64,000 nt of DNA from Firm-04 sp045600205. Its GTDB lineage: Bacteria; Bacillota; Clostridia; Oscillospirales; Ruminococcaceae. The notes beneath the pieces were generated by a model that did not search any database, had not been told where the DNA came from, and saw only the letters and a list, made by a program, of their open reading frames with translations. The stretch lies in the NCBI GenBank assembly GCA_045600205.1, contig JAZRXM010000016.1, forward strand, positions 77,600 through 141,599. Reading direction: 5' to 3'. The translations under genes were made by a program, and so were the position numbers. Shown in pieces: positions 17,936 to 27,388 of this stretch; position 1 is the first letter of the stretch; the number at the start of each line of letters is the position of its first letter.

Positions 17936-18442
17936 ATGCTGGATAAGTTGGACTTTTTGTCCTTTGATATCGGCACAATTCTGTTTTCATGGCTGAACTT
18001 GCTGCTTCTTTTCTTCGGACTCAAACATTTCCTGTTTACGCCTGTGAACAACATTTTGCAGGAGCGTCAAAAGGCAGTGGATAAGTCCCTGAAGGATGCC
18101 GAGGAGGCAAAAACCGAAGCGGAAGCGGCAAAGGCGGAGTATTCCGAAAAGCTGTCCGCAGCAAAGGAAGAATCCGCAGAAATGTTGCGCAATGCGACCC
18201 GTAAGGCACAGCAGCGTTCCGAAGAAATCGTGGCTGCTGCAAAGGCGGATGCCGAAAATATCCGTATCCGCGGACAGAAAGACCTCGAAAACGAAAAGCA
18301 CCGTGTGGAAAACGAACTGCGCGGCGCGGTATCGGAGCTTGCTGTCATGGTTGCCGAGAAGGTTGTGGAGCGTGAAGTCAGCCCCGAGGACCATGCCCGT
18401 CTGATCGACGAGTTTCTTGATTCGGTGGGTGATGTCAAGTGA
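17936..18442 (+). CDS. atpF: F1Fo ATP synthase subunit b
   Basis: 168 aa. An N-terminal membrane helix (about residues 10-30) is followed by a short PVNNILQERQ hinge and a long charged coiled coil with many Ala, Glu and Lys, the stator stalk. It connects subunit a to delta. The stop overlaps the GTG start of atpH. Confidence 0.95.
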   Translation: MLDKLDFLSFDIGTILFSWLNLLLLFFGLKHFLFTPVNNILQERQKAVDKSLKDAEEAKTEAEAAKAEYSEKLSAAKEESAEMLRNATRKAQQRSEEIVAAAKADAENIRIRGQKDLENEKHRVENELRGAVSELAVMVAEKVVEREVSPEDHARLIDEFLDSVGDVK

Positions 18443-18978
18443 GCAGTGAAATCGGAACCGTATATGCCAATGCGCTGTTTTCTCTTGCCAAGGAGCAGGG
18501 AGATGCGGTATTGCAGCAGACACGCGCAGATCTGCGTCAGTGTGCCGTGCTGTTCTCGCTGAATCCCGATCTGACAAGATTGCTTTCCCTCCCGACCATA
18601 ACTGTGGAGGAGCGCATTGCAGTGGCTCAGAAAATTTTCGGCGGCGATGAGGGTCTTGCCTGTCGTCTGCTGTATTTATTGATCGACCGCAGCCGTGTAC
18701 CGTTTCTGGGGGACATCGCAGACGCATTTGATGCGCTGATGATGGATTATCAGGACATGGTGCAGGTGCAGGTCACGACTGCCGTGGCACTTCAGCCCGA
18801 GCAGGAGGAGCGTCTGATTCGGACGCTTCAGGAAAAGCTGAGGAAAACCGTCCGTATCAGCAAGCACGTTGAACGCAGTATCATCGGCGGCATGATCGTG
18901 CAGTATGGGGATACCCGACTGGATAATTCCCTGCGCAGCCGTCTGGACGCGCTGAAAACCTCGCTTTCTCTGAATTGA
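18439..18978 (+). CDS. atpH: F1Fo ATP synthase subunit delta
   Basis: 179 aa from GTG 18439, which overlaps the atpF stop by 4 nt. The N-terminal helical bundle starts GTVYANALFSLAKEQG, and the C-terminal conserved IIGGMIVQYGDTRLDNSLRS closes the protein. Delta caps F1 and binds the b stalk. 52 nt separate it from atpA. Confidence 0.94.
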   Translation: MSSEIGTVYANALFSLAKEQGDAVLQQTRADLRQCAVLFSLNPDLTRLLSLPTITVEERIAVAQKIFGGDEGLACRLLYLLIDRSRVPFLGDIADAFDALMMDYQDMVQVQVTTAVALQPEQEERLIRTLQEKLRKTVRISKHVERSIIGGMIVQYGDTRLDNSLRSRLDALKTSLSLN

Positions 18979-19030
18979 CTGCGAATTCGCAGCACACCAT
19001 CGCAAAATCTTAGGCAATAGAAGGTGTAAC

Positions 19031-20536
19031 ATGAATTTACGTCCTGATGAAATTACAGGCATCATAAAGGAGCAGCTGAAAAATTACGAAGCAAAGCTCA
19101 GCCTTGCCGATGTCGGCACGGTCATCACTGTCGGTGACGGTATTGCCAACGTGCATGGCCTGGAACAGTGTATGTCGGGCGAACTGCTGGAATTTGACGG
19201 CGGCGTATCGGGCATGGCACTGAACCTGGAACATGAATTTGTCGGCGCGGTTCTGCTTGGCTCCGATAAGGACATTAAGGAAGGCTCCACTGTCCGCAGA
19301 ACCAAGAAGATCGTATCGGTACCTGTCGGCGAGGAACTGCTTGGCAGAGTCGTCAACGCACTGGGCGAGCCGATCGACGGCAAAGGTCCGATCATGACCA
19401 AACAGAATATGCCGATTGAGAAGATCGCTCCCGGTATCATCACGAGAAAATCCGTGCATGAGCCGCTGCAAACGGGCATCAAGGCAATTGACTCGATGAT
19501 CCCGATCGGCAGAGGTCAGCGTGAGCTGATTATCGGCGACCGCCAGACCGGTAAGACCAGTATCGCACTGGATACGATCATGAACCAGAAAGACAAGAAT
19601 GTCATCTGTATTTATGTCGCAATCGGTCAGAAGCGTTCCACGGTTGCAAATGTTGTGGAAACCCTGACCAAAGCAGATGCCATGCGTTATACGATCGTTG
19701 TTTCCGCAACGGCATCGGAGCTGGCACCGCTGCAATATATCGCACCGTATTCGGGCTGCACGATGGGCGAATATTTCCTTTCGCAGGGCAAGGATGTGCT
19801 TTGTGTCTATGATGATCTTTCGAAGCACGCGGTCGCATACCGTACCCTTTCTCTGCTGCTCAAGCGTCCGCCCGGCCGTGAGGCATTCCCGGGCGATGTA
19901 TTCTATCTGCACTCCCGTTTGCTGGAGCGTGCCTGCTGCCTGAATGAAAACTACGGCGGCGGCTCCCTGACCGCACTTCCGATTATCGAAACACAGGCGG
20001 GTGACGTATCTGCGTACATTCCGACTAACGTCATTTCGATCACCGATGGTCAGATCTTCCTGGAAACGGATCTGTTCAATGCAGGCGTGCGTCCTGCGGT
20101 CAACCCCGGTATCTCGGTATCGCGTGTTGGTTCCGCGGCACAGATCCCTGCCATGAAGAAGGTATCGGGTTCTCTGAAGCTGACCTATTCGCAGTATCGT
20201 GAATTGCAGGCATTCTCGCAGTTCGGCTCTGACCTCGACAAGGATACCAAAGAGCGTCTGGCAATGGGCGAGCGTGTCGTAGAGGTACTCAAGCAGGGCA
20301 AGAGCAGTCCGCTTTCGGCGGCACATCAGGTCTGCATCCTCTACGCAGTCGTCAACAATCTGCTGCACGATGTACCCGTCAACCGCATTGCGGAGTTTGA
20401 GCAGGCATTCCTCACCGAACTCGATGAGTGTGGCAGCGAGATCACCGCATCCATTACGGAAACAGGCAAGCTTCTGCCTGAAACCGAGGGGCAACTGAAA
20501 AATCTGATTGCCGACTTTGTGCGGTCATTTGTCTGA
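19031..20536 (+). CDS. atpA: F1Fo ATP synthase subunit alpha
   Basis: 501 aa. Walker A GDRQTGKT after PIGRGQRELII, the alpha signature PAVNPGISVSRVGSAAQ, and the N-terminal beta barrel with TVGDGIANVHGL. It is the non-catalytic nucleotide-binding subunit of F1. No residues are missing. It is followed by atpG after 14 nt. Confidence 0.98.
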   Translation: MNLRPDEITGIIKEQLKNYEAKLSLADVGTVITVGDGIANVHGLEQCMSGELLEFDGGVSGMALNLEHEFVGAVLLGSDKDIKEGSTVRRTKKIVSVPVGEELLGRVVNALGEPIDGKGPIMTKQNMPIEKIAPGIITRKSVHEPLQTGIKAIDSMIPIGRGQRELIIGDRQTGKTSIALDTIMNQKDKNVICIYVAIGQKRSTVANVVETLTKADAMRYTIVVSATASELAPLQYIAPYSGCTMGEYFLSQGKDVLCVYDDLSKHAVAYRTLSLLLKRPPGREAFPGDVFYLHSRLLERACCLNENYGGGSLTALPIIETQAGDVSAYIPTNVISITDGQIFLETDLFNAGVRPAVNPGISVSRVGSAAQIPAMKKVSGSLKLTYSQYRELQAFSQFGSDLDKDTKERLAMGERVVEVLKQGKSSPLSAAHQVCILYAVVNNLLHDVPVNRIAEFEQAFLTELDECGSEITASITETGKLLPETEGQLKNLIADFVRSFV

Positions 20537-20550
20537 ATCGGAGGTAACAC

Positions 20551-21417
20551 ATGGCTGCTTCCAATATGAAAGCCATCAAGCGGCGGATCAAGAGCGTCGA
20601 AAGCACCATGCAGATTACAAAAGCAATGGAGCTGGTATCGTCCTCAAAGCTGCGCCGTGCGAAGGAGCGTGCCGAGCAGGCAGAGCCGTATTTCAATCTG
20701 CTTTACGAAACCATGAGCGAGATCGCATCGGAGGCAACGGGTTTCCGTTCCGTATACACGAAGCTGCGTGAAAAAGGAGCAGCTCTGCTCGTGGTTATGG
20801 CAGGTGACAGAGGTCTGGCGGGCGGTTTCAATCTGAATGTGTTTCGCAAGGCGGATGCCCGTATCAAGGAATTGCAGGCAGAGGGCAGAGAGGTCATTCT
20901 GATGACCTGCGGAAAGAAAGCCGCGGAGCATTATGCAAAATCCGAATGCCGCATCCTCGGACATTTTGAGAATGTCGGCGAAAGCGTCACGACCTATCAG
21001 ACGCTCAATATGGCAGAGCATATCGTGCATTTGTTTGATGAGGGCCATCTTTCCATTGTGGAGCTGTTCTTCACGGATATGGTATCACCGCTGGTGCAGG
21101 AGGCGCGTCAAATGTCGGTCATTCCCGTACCGAATCTGGAGGAGGCGCAGGGACTGCAAAGCCTGACCCACTACGAGCCGAGTCCCGAAGCGGTATTTGA
21201 CAGCCTGATCCCGCAGTATTTATCGGGTATTCTTTACTGTGCGATCGTGGATACCTACGCTTCCGAGCAGGCGGCACGCCGTATGGCAATGGAGAATGCG
21301 TCCGATAATGCGCAGGAAATGATCGACGACCTCTCTTTGCGGTATAATCGCGCCAGACAGGCGGCGATCACGCAGGAGCTGACGGAGATCGTCGGCGGCG
21401 CAAATGCACAGAATTAA
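20551..21417 (+). CDS. atpG: F1Fo ATP synthase subunit gamma
   Basis: 288 aa. N-terminal helix AIKRRIKSVESTMQITKAME and C-terminal helix NASDNAQEMIDDLSLRYNRARQ form the rotating coiled coil; the middle Rossmann-like domain begins with DRGLAGGFN. It is the central shaft of the motor. GGAGG lies about 9 nt before the ATG. Confidence 0.97.
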   Translation: MAASNMKAIKRRIKSVESTMQITKAMELVSSSKLRRAKERAEQAEPYFNLLYETMSEIASEATGFRSVYTKLREKGAALLVVMAGDRGLAGGFNLNVFRKADARIKELQAEGREVILMTCGKKAAEHYAKSECRILGHFENVGESVTTYQTLNMAEHIVHLFDEGHLSIVELFFTDMVSPLVQEARQMSVIPVPNLEEAQGLQSLTHYEPSPEAVFDSLIPQYLSGILYCAIVDTYASEQAARRMAMENASDNAQEMIDDLSLRYNRARQAAITQELTEIVGGANAQN

Positions 21418-21447
21418 ATTATTACAACGAAAGTGAGTTTTCCGCAT

Positions 21448-22875
21448 ATGCAACCAAACGAAGGAATCAAGCGCGGCGGCATCGGCAAAATCGTCCAGAT
21501 TATCGGTGCGGTTGTAGACGTGCGATTTGAAAAATCTCAGCTTCCCCGTCTGCTCAATGCAATTGAGTGCGACAACAACGGGCAGAAGCTGGTGCTGGAA
21601 GTTGCACAGCATATCGGTGATGACATCGTCCGCTGTATTGCAATGAGCAGTACGGACGGACTGGTGCGCGGTACGGATGCGATTGACACGGGCAGCCCGA
21701 TTCAGGTGCCTGTCGGCAGAGAAACCCTCGGTCGTGTATTCAATCTGCTGGGTGACCCCGTTGACGAGGGCCCCGCACCGCAGACCGAAAATCGGATGCC
21801 GATTCACCGTGATGCGCCCTCCTACGAGGAGCAGGCTGCCTCAACCGAGGTGCTGGAAACGGGCATCAAGGTCATCGACCTGATCGCGCCGTACCTCAAG
21901 GGCGGCAAGATCGGTCTGTTCGGCGGCGCAGGCGTCGGCAAAACAGTCCTGATTCAGGAACTGATCAACAACGTTGCCAATCAGCACGGCGGCATCTCGG
22001 TCTTTACGGGTGTTGGCGAGCGTACCCGTGAAGGCAACGACCTCTACAACGAAATGAAAGAATCGGGCGTTCTCGAAAAGACCTGTCTGGTCTACGGACA
22101 GATGAACGAACCGCCCGGAGCAAGAATGCGTGTGGCACTTTCCGGTCTGACCATGGCGGAGTATTTCCGCGATCAGGAAGGTCAGGATGTGCTGTTGTTC
22201 ATTGACAACATTTTCCGTTTTACGCAGGCTGGCTCGGAGGTTTCCGCGCTTCTGGGCAGAATGCCGTCAGCCGTTGGCTATCAGCCGACCCTTGCGACAG
22301 AAATGGGCGCCTTGCAGGAGCGTATCACCTCGACTTCCAAGGGTTCTATCACGTCGGTACAGGCGGTTTACGTTCCTGCCGATGACCTGACAGACCCCGC
22401 ACCTGCCACCACATTCGCGCATCTGGATGCGACCACGGTTTTGTCGCGTTCGATCGCGTCACTGGGTATTTATCCCGCAGTAGATCCGCTCGAATCCAGT
22501 TCCCGTATTCTTGACCCCGACATCGTCGGTCAGGAGCATTACGATGTGGCACGAAAGGTGCAGACCATTTTGCAGCGTTACACCGAATTGCAGGATATCA
22601 TTGCGATTATGGGTATGGATGAGCTTTCCGATGAGGACAAGCTGACCGTCAGCAGAGCGCGTAAGATCCAGCGTTTTCTGTCGCAGCCGTTCTCGGTCGC
22701 AGAGCAGTTTACCGGTATGCAGGGCAAATTCGTCCCGATTTCCGAAACGATCCGCGGCTTCCGCGAGATCATTGAGGGTCAGCATGATGACCTGCCCGAA
22801 TCCGCATTCCTGTTTGCAGGTACCATTGACGATGTCATTGAAAAGGCAAAAGCATTGGAGGCTGATGCAGAGTGA
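21448..22875 (+). CDS. atpD: F1Fo ATP synthase subunit beta
   Basis: 475 aa from ATG 21448; an in-frame GTG at 21433 lies on the likely ribosome site (AAGTGAG). Walker A GGAGVGKTV, catalytic Glu in GERTREGNDLY, Walker B DVLLFIDNIFRF, and the DELSEEDK-like DELSDEDKLTV. This is the catalytic subunit. Its stop overlaps the GTG of atpC by 4 nt. Confidence 0.98.
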   Translation: MQPNEGIKRGGIGKIVQIIGAVVDVRFEKSQLPRLLNAIECDNNGQKLVLEVAQHIGDDIVRCIAMSSTDGLVRGTDAIDTGSPIQVPVGRETLGRVFNLLGDPVDEGPAPQTENRMPIHRDAPSYEEQAASTEVLETGIKVIDLIAPYLKGGKIGLFGGAGVGKTVLIQELINNVANQHGGISVFTGVGERTREGNDLYNEMKESGVLEKTCLVYGQMNEPPGARMRVALSGLTMAEYFRDQEGQDVLLFIDNIFRFTQAGSEVSALLGRMPSAVGYQPTLATEMGALQERITSTSKGSITSVQAVYVPADDLTDPAPATTFAHLDATTVLSRSIASLGIYPAVDPLESSSRILDPDIVGQEHYDVARKVQTILQRYTELQDIIAIMGMDELSDEDKLTVSRARKIQRFLSQPFSVAEQFTGMQGKFVPISETIRGFREIIEGQHDDLPESAFLFAGTIDDVIEKAKALEADAE

Positions 22876-23282
22876 GTGCCGCATTTTCTCTACGCATCAT
22901 TACGCCTGAAAAGGTGTTTTTTGAGGGGCTTGTCCAGCGTGTCGTCATTCGTACCACGGAAGGTGATGTCGGTATTCTGGCAAAACATGAGCGTTACGCT
23001 GCCTGTCTGCCCGCAGGTCCGCTTCGGATTCTGGATATGGAAGGAAACGAGCGGCTTGCTGCCGTATCCGGCGGAATGCTGAAAGTATCCGCCACGCAGA
23101 CTGCCGTTCTGGCAAATGCGGTGGAATGGGCAGAGGATATTGACATTGACTGGGCAAAACGCTCCGAGGAGGACGCAAGAAAACGTCGTGAGCAGAGCAA
23201 AAATCAGCATGATCTCGATCGTGCTGATGCCAAGCTCAAGCGCGCGCTCAATCGTCTGAAAGTATCATCCATGAATCGGTAA
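22872..23282 (+). CDS. atpC: F1Fo ATP synthase subunit epsilon
   Basis: 136 aa from GTG 22872. N-terminal beta sandwich (LRIITPEKVFFEG, then GDVGILAKHE) and a C-terminal helical hairpin rich in Lys, Arg and Asp that can inhibit hydrolysis in the family. Last gene of the atp operon. Confidence 0.94.
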   Translation: MSAAFSLRIITPEKVFFEGLVQRVVIRTTEGDVGILAKHERYAACLPAGPLRILDMEGNERLAAVSGGMLKVSATQTAVLANAVEWAEDIDIDWAKRSEEDARKRREQSKNQHDLDRADAKLKRALNRLKVSSMNR

Positions 23283-23318
23283 GTTTGTTTGACGCTACGG
23301 GGAAAGGAATGGGTCAAT

Positions 23319-23990
23319 ATGAAAAAAGCGCGGGTTTTTGGGGTTATTGCAGTGGTCTGTCTGTGTATTGCAGCGGTATTCCTGCTGGACACTCCCACAT
23401 ATATAAAGGTATGGCGTGGGCAGGAGCAGGACCTTGCGGAGATTGATCCGTATGAACTGAAAAAAGGCGACGTCGTTTCCGGCGATGCCGGTTGGTCATA
23501 CGGCTACTGCGCGGAGGAATACCAAACCAATTTCGGCGTGCGTACTTCCAAGGACAGCACCAAACGCTATTATGTCATGTTGCTCAACAGCGATGATTTT
23601 ATTCTCTATTGCACATCCGTCAAGAGCGAGTACACGCAGCTTGACAAAATGGAGGATGAACTGATCGAATATTACGATTCTTGGGAACGCTATGAAGAAT
23701 CCGAGGATTTCGAAGATCTGAAACTCCCGGAATCCACCATAGAAATTCAGGGCAGCGTGACAAAAATTCCGTCTGAGATCGAAGGCTATTTCCGCGAATG
23801 GTATGCAGAATGCGTCGGCGACGACTATAATGAATCTGTCGTTCCGCTGATGATCAATCACATGAATTTTAACAGCTTCGGTACCATGATGATCGCGGGC
23901 ATTGCTGCGGCAGTCGGTGCGGTAATTTTCGGGATTCTTGCACTGGTCATGCGCAGCAAGGCGAAAAAAGCAGAATTCGATTTCTATTGA
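23319..23990 (+). CDS. Membrane protein with two end-located helices, unknown function
   Basis: 223 aa, not recognised. A hydrophobic helix spans about residues 5-24 and a second about residues 190-213, with a roughly 165-residue acidic region between them that contains many Tyr, Glu and Asp. The tail is short and basic. The central part would lie outside the cell if the N-terminus is inside. It starts 36 nt after atpC with GGAAAGGA upstream, so it may be read with the atp operon or with the cellulase that follows. Confidence 0.7.
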   Translation: MKKARVFGVIAVVCLCIAAVFLLDTPTYIKVWRGQEQDLAEIDPYELKKGDVVSGDAGWSYGYCAEEYQTNFGVRTSKDSTKRYYVMLLNSDDFILYCTSVKSEYTQLDKMEDELIEYYDSWERYEESEDFEDLKLPESTIEIQGSVTKIPSEIEGYFREWYAECVGDDYNESVVPLMINHMNFNSFGTMMIAGIAAAVGAVIFGILALVMRSKAKKAEFDFY

Positions 23991-24001
23991 TTCCGTCCGA
24001 A

Positions 24002-24022
24002 ACGGCAGGAGAGGGCTGCCGT
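24002..24022. other. Short hairpin before the GH5 cellulase
   Basis: A perfect 7-bp stem, ACGGCAG (24002-24008) and CTGCCGT (24016-24022), sits 22 nt before the cellulase start. No T-run follows on either side, so it is not a normal terminator; it could be a processing or stability element in the leader. Confidence 0.4.
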
Positions 24023-24044
24023 AATATGAAAGGGGAGGATTCCA

Positions 24045-25796
24045 ATGAACAAGCGCAAACGTATCACAGCCGTATTGCTGAGTACCGTCCTGACGGCATC
24101 CATGCTCAGCGCAAATGCCGTACCGTACAGTGCGGCGGATGAAGGGGCAGGCAGTGCCTCCTACAACACACAGGATGACTGGCTCCATGTGGAAGGCGAC
24201 AAAATCGTGGACAAGGACGGCAATGAGGTCTGGCTGACAGGCTGCAACTGGTTCGGCTATAATGTCGGCAGCCAGGTGTTTGACGGCGTTTGGAGCCTGA
24301 ATATGCACTGGGCTTTGAACTCCATCGCTGACCACGGCTTCAACCTGCTGCGTGTCCCGATGTCCACCGAGATCCTGCTGCAATGGAAGAATCACGGTGC
24401 TGACCCGATGGTAAAGGTCAATACCTATTCAAACCCTGAACTGACTGAGGAGGGCATCGAGGGCGGTACACCGAAGTACAGCTTCGATATCTGGAATCAG
24501 GCAGTGGAATGGTGCCGCGAAAACGGTATCAAGATCATGATGGACATTCACAGTGCCGAAACCGCATCGGCAGGTCACCAGGCTCCGCTCTGGTATACCG
24601 AACGGTTTTCGACCGATGACTGGCTGGAAGCATTGTCATGGTTCGCGGATTACTATAAGAATGACGATACCATCATTGCCATTGATTTGAAGAACGAGCC
24701 GCACGGCAAGCGCGATGAGGGCAAGTTTGCAAAGTGGGACGGTTCCAAGGACGATAACAACTGGCGCTATGCCGCAGAACGCGGTGCAGCAGCCTGCCTT
24801 GCAAAGAACCCGAATCTGCTGATCATGGTGGAAGGTATTGAGGTCTATCCGAAGTTTGAGAACGGCTTTGACTGGAATTCCCCGTCCACTGACTACGCAC
24901 ACTACGGCGACGACAGTATGCAGCCGTATCATGGTGCATGGTGGGGCGGCAACTTCCGCGGCGTCAGAGAGTTCCCTGTTGACCTTGGCGAGCATCAGAG
25001 TCAGCTGGTCTATTCTCCGCATGACTACGGTCCGCTGGTCTATGAGCAGACATGGTTCAACAAGGATTTCACCACGCAGACATTGCTCGATGACTACTGG
25101 TATGATACATGGGCATTCCTCGCAGAGGAGCATATTTCCCCGCTGCTGATGGGTGAGTGGGGCGGCTTTATCGACGAACATGATAAGGACGGCAAGAACA
25201 CGAAATGGATGACACTGCTCCGTGACTACATGATCGACAAGCACATTCATCATACTTTCTGGTGCTTCAACGAGAATTCCGGTGATACCGGCGGACTGAT
25301 CGCAAGCGATACCAACTGGACCGAGTGGGATGAGGAAAAATATGCGTTGGTTGAGCCTGCTCTCTGGCAGGATAACAACGGCGTGTTCATCAGTCTTGAC
25401 CACGAAATTCCGCTTGGCAGCAATGGTCAGTCACTTGGGGAGTACTACGGCGGCGGTCACCATGTCGATCCGCCCAAGACCACAACCACCACGGCGCAGA
25501 CTACAACAACTGCTGTCCGGACGACCACGACCATCGCGCAGGATGTGACCACCGGAGAACCTTCCGTCAGCGATGATCGTATCTACGGCGATGTGGACTG
25601 CGACGGCAAGATCAAGATTTCCGATGTTGTACAGCTCAGCCGCTATGTCAATGAGGATACGAGCGTAAAGATCACCAAAGAGGGTCTGGCGAATGCGGAT
25701 GTGGACTGCGACAAATCCTACACGTATGACGATGTCAGCCTGATTTTGAAGTATATTGCAAGACTGGTTCCTGAAGGAGCGTTGGGACCGCAGTAA
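24045..25796 (+). CDS. GH5 endoglucanase with C-terminal dockerin
   Basis: 583 aa, secreted. Signal peptide of about 30 residues (basic MNKRKR start, hydrophobic core, Ala-rich end). The GH5 domain covers about 45-450, with acid/base Glu218 in LKNEPHG and nucleophile Glu371 in LMGEWGGF. A linker rich in Thr (about 470-500) leads to a type I dockerin whose two calcium repeats begin DVDCDGKIKISD and DVDCDKSYTYDD. GH5 enzymes of this kind cut cellulose or related beta-glucans; the dockerin would fix the enzyme to a scaffoldin cohesin. GGGGAGG lies 8 nt before the ATG. Confidence 0.95.
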   Translation: MNKRKRITAVLLSTVLTASMLSANAVPYSAADEGAGSASYNTQDDWLHVEGDKIVDKDGNEVWLTGCNWFGYNVGSQVFDGVWSLNMHWALNSIADHGFNLLRVPMSTEILLQWKNHGADPMVKVNTYSNPELTEEGIEGGTPKYSFDIWNQAVEWCRENGIKIMMDIHSAETASAGHQAPLWYTERFSTDDWLEALSWFADYYKNDDTIIAIDLKNEPHGKRDEGKFAKWDGSKDDNNWRYAAERGAAACLAKNPNLLIMVEGIEVYPKFENGFDWNSPSTDYAHYGDDSMQPYHGAWWGGNFRGVREFPVDLGEHQSQLVYSPHDYGPLVYEQTWFNKDFTTQTLLDDYWYDTWAFLAEEHISPLLMGEWGGFIDEHDKDGKNTKWMTLLRDYMIDKHIHHTFWCFNENSGDTGGLIASDTNWTEWDEEKYALVEPALWQDNNGVFISLDHEIPLGSNGQSLGEYYGGGHHVDPPKTTTTTAQTTTTAVRTTTTIAQDVTTGEPSVSDDRIYGDVDCDGKIKISDVVQLSRYVNEDTSVKITKEGLANADVDCDKSYTYDDVSLILKYIARLVPEGALGPQ

Positions 25797-25842
25797 AACG
25801 ATCAGCGGGGACGAAAGTCTGCTATCAAAGGAGGAATATATC

Positions 25843-26115
25843 ATGCAAACATACGCGATCACTTATGTAAAAAAACTGGACATCAACAAATTTACCGATG
25901 AAATGCCTGTCGGCGAGATCGAGGCAGATCTGCTCGGAACGGCAAAGCGTACTGCGAGCGAGTACCTCAACAACTGGCTGATTGACAAAAAGCTGAAAGT
26001 CCGCAATAAGACGGAATGGGTAAAGGATATCAAGCGCGGCGGTCAGACCCGTGAGTACATGGTATCCGAAGGTGACACACCCGCTAAGCTGATTTTCATT
26101 CTCCGCGAAGTATAA
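25843..26115 (+). CDS. Conserved-looking small cytoplasmic protein, unknown function
   Basis: 90 aa, not recognised. There is no signal peptide or membrane segment. The composition is basic and mixed alpha/beta, with Trp residues near 46 and 62. ATG 25843 has a strong AAAGGAGG 9 nt upstream; an in-frame ATG at 25756 lies inside the GH5 gene. It follows the cellulase by 46 nt and precedes a strong terminator, so it ends that transcript. Confidence 0.7.
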   Translation: MQTYAITYVKKLDINKFTDEMPVGEIEADLLGTAKRTASEYLNNWLIDKKLKVRNKTEWVKDIKRGGQTREYMVSEGDTPAKLIFILREV

Positions 26116-26122
26116 GCAAAAG

Positions 26123-26160
26123 AAAACCTGCCGTTCACACAGAGCGGCAGGTTTTTGATT
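26123..26160 (+). terminator. Intrinsic terminator after the GH5 unit
   Basis: Perfect 11-bp stem (26123-26133 with 26145-26155) followed by a T-run. It closes the GH5 and 90-aa gene transcript. Confidence 0.9.
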
Positions 26161-26194
26161 GAAGATAAAAGTTGTATCTGCTTTCGACAGACTA

Positions 26195-26224
26195 AGCAGG
26201 CAGTATCAAAAGATACTGCCTGCT
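26195..26224. terminator. Perfect 13-bp hairpin after the lipoprotein gene
   Basis: AGCAGGCAGTATC (26195-26207) pairs perfectly with 26212-26224 around AAAA. It begins 4 nt past the stop of the - strand lipoprotein gene, so it is probably that gene's 3' end, although the U-run after it is poor. Confidence 0.6.
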
Positions 26225-26228
26225 GATA

Positions 26229-26507
26229 TTAGTTCTTTACAATAGTGCATAACTTTTTCTTTTCATTCGTAATGGTGATGGTGTAAGAATCTGCGCTCGC
26301 ATCCTGACAATAATAGACGTTGCCGGATTTAGAATAGACTCCCGCGGCTCCATCATATTTGCCGCCGTCGATGGAAAAAAGGTTCTGATACTGATTGAAA
26401 GTGACGGTTGCATTCCCGTCTGAGTAGCCGCCGCAACCTGTCAAAGATACAGCCGCCGTGGCGCACAATAACAATGCACCAAAGATTCTTTTCATAGATT
26501 TTTTCAT
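26229..26507 (-). CDS. Small lipoprotein, unknown function
   Basis: 92 aa. A basic start and hydrophobic core are followed by the lipobox LTGC (Cys near residue 26), so the mature protein of about 67 residues is lipid-anchored outside the membrane. It is rich in Gly, Tyr and Ser and has a second Cys pair (CQD, LCT). AAAGAGGG lies 9 nt before the ATG, and its own promoter lies upstream. It stands alone and convergent to the GH5 unit. No known domain is recognised. Confidence 0.8.
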   Translation of the reverse strand: MKKSMKRIFGALLLCATAAVSLTGCGGYSDGNATVTFNQYQNLFSIDGGKYDGAAGVYSKSGNVYYCQDASADSYTITITNEKKKLCTIVKN

Positions 26508-26560
26508 TTCAAAATCCCTCTTTCAGTAATTTGATACAGAATCAACGATCCTGTATCCTA

Positions 26561-26589
26561 AGTATAACAGTAAAAAAGAAAATAGTCAA
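26561..26589 (-). promoter_or_regulatory. Promoter of the lipoprotein gene
   Basis: On the - strand TTGACT (26584-26589) and TATACT (26561-26566) with a 17-bp spacer, 54 bp before the lipoprotein start. Confidence 0.7.
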
Positions 26590-26759
26590 TACGTTTAATA
26601 CATATAAAAAGTAATATTAGTTACCTTTATAAATGTTAAAGGATTTTTATGGCGTGAACAGTGGAATTCACAAATGATAAATGAAATGATGTCAAAATAA
26701 GCAAAACGTCAGCGAAACAGAATTCTATTTTATGCAAACGGGAGAAATTTTCCACGCTA

Positions 26760-26788
26760 TTGACTTTTGCACGAAATATCGGTATAAT
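26760..26788 (+). promoter_or_regulatory. Promoter of the str operon
   Basis: TTGACT (26760-26765) and TATAAT (26783-26788) with a 17-bp spacer, about 45 bp before the rpsL ribosome binding site. The 333-bp gap 26508-26840 holds only this promoter, the opposite lipoprotein promoter and AT-rich DNA between them. Confidence 0.85.
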
Positions 26789-26840
26789 ATTAGGGTATGC
26801 GAATGACCGCATACGATACTAATTAAGAAGGAGGAAAACT

Positions 26841-27263
26841 ATGCCAACCTTTAACCAGCTCGTTCGTAAGGGCAGAAGCACTCTGGCTGAGAAGTCTACG
26901 GCACCTGCACTTCAGAAAGGCTACAATGCACAGAAGAAGTCCCAGATCGACCTCAGCTCTCCCCAGAAGCGTGGTGTTTGCACCGCTGTCAAGACCGCTA
27001 CCCCGAAAAAGCCGAACTCTGCTATGCGTAAGATCGCAAGAGTCCGTCTGACCAACGGTTATGAGGTAACTGCTTACATTCCCGGTATTGGTCACAATCT
27101 TCAGGAGCACAGCGTCGTTCTGATTCGCGGCGGACGTGTCAAGGACCTCCCTGGTGTTCGTTACCACATCATCCGTGGTACCCTCGATGCACAGGGCGTC
27201 AACGGTCGTCTGCAGGCTCGTTCCAAGTACGGTGCAAAGCGTCCGAAGGCAGGAAAGAAGTAA
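26841..27263 (+). CDS. rpsL: 30S ribosomal protein S12
   Basis: 140 aa. Contains the conserved decoding-centre loops TPKKPNSA and GGRVKDLPGVRYH, in which streptomycin-resistance changes occur; the wild-type Lys residues are present. GAAGGAGGAAA lies just upstream of the ATG. The usual rpoB-rpoC genes do not precede it here; a lipoprotein gene on the other strand does. Confidence 0.98.
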   Translation: MPTFNQLVRKGRSTLAEKSTAPALQKGYNAQKKSQIDLSSPQKRGVCTAVKTATPKKPNSAMRKIARVRLTNGYEVTAYIPGIGHNLQEHSVVLIRGGRVKDLPGVRYHIIRGTLDAQGVNGRLQARSKYGAKRPKAGKK

Positions 27264-27294
27264 TCTTTTCCGCAAACCATTTTAAGCATTTACC

Positions 27295-27388
27295 CCACAA
27301 GGCTCTTGTGGATTTGATATATAGCATATACATATTTGTCGATGCTGTATCTGTCTGCATGGCCAAACACAGTTCACACATAACTGTG
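27295..27388 (+). other. Three hairpins in the rpsL-rpsG gap
   Basis: The 166-nt intercistronic region can fold into CCACAAG/CTTGTGG (27295-27301 with 27305-27311), a 10-bp bulged stem (27316-27327 with 27342-27351) and CACAGTT/AACTGTG (27368-27374 with 27382-27388). In E. coli, S7 represses its own operon by binding the S12-S7 gap, so this may be an analogous site. Confidence 0.5.
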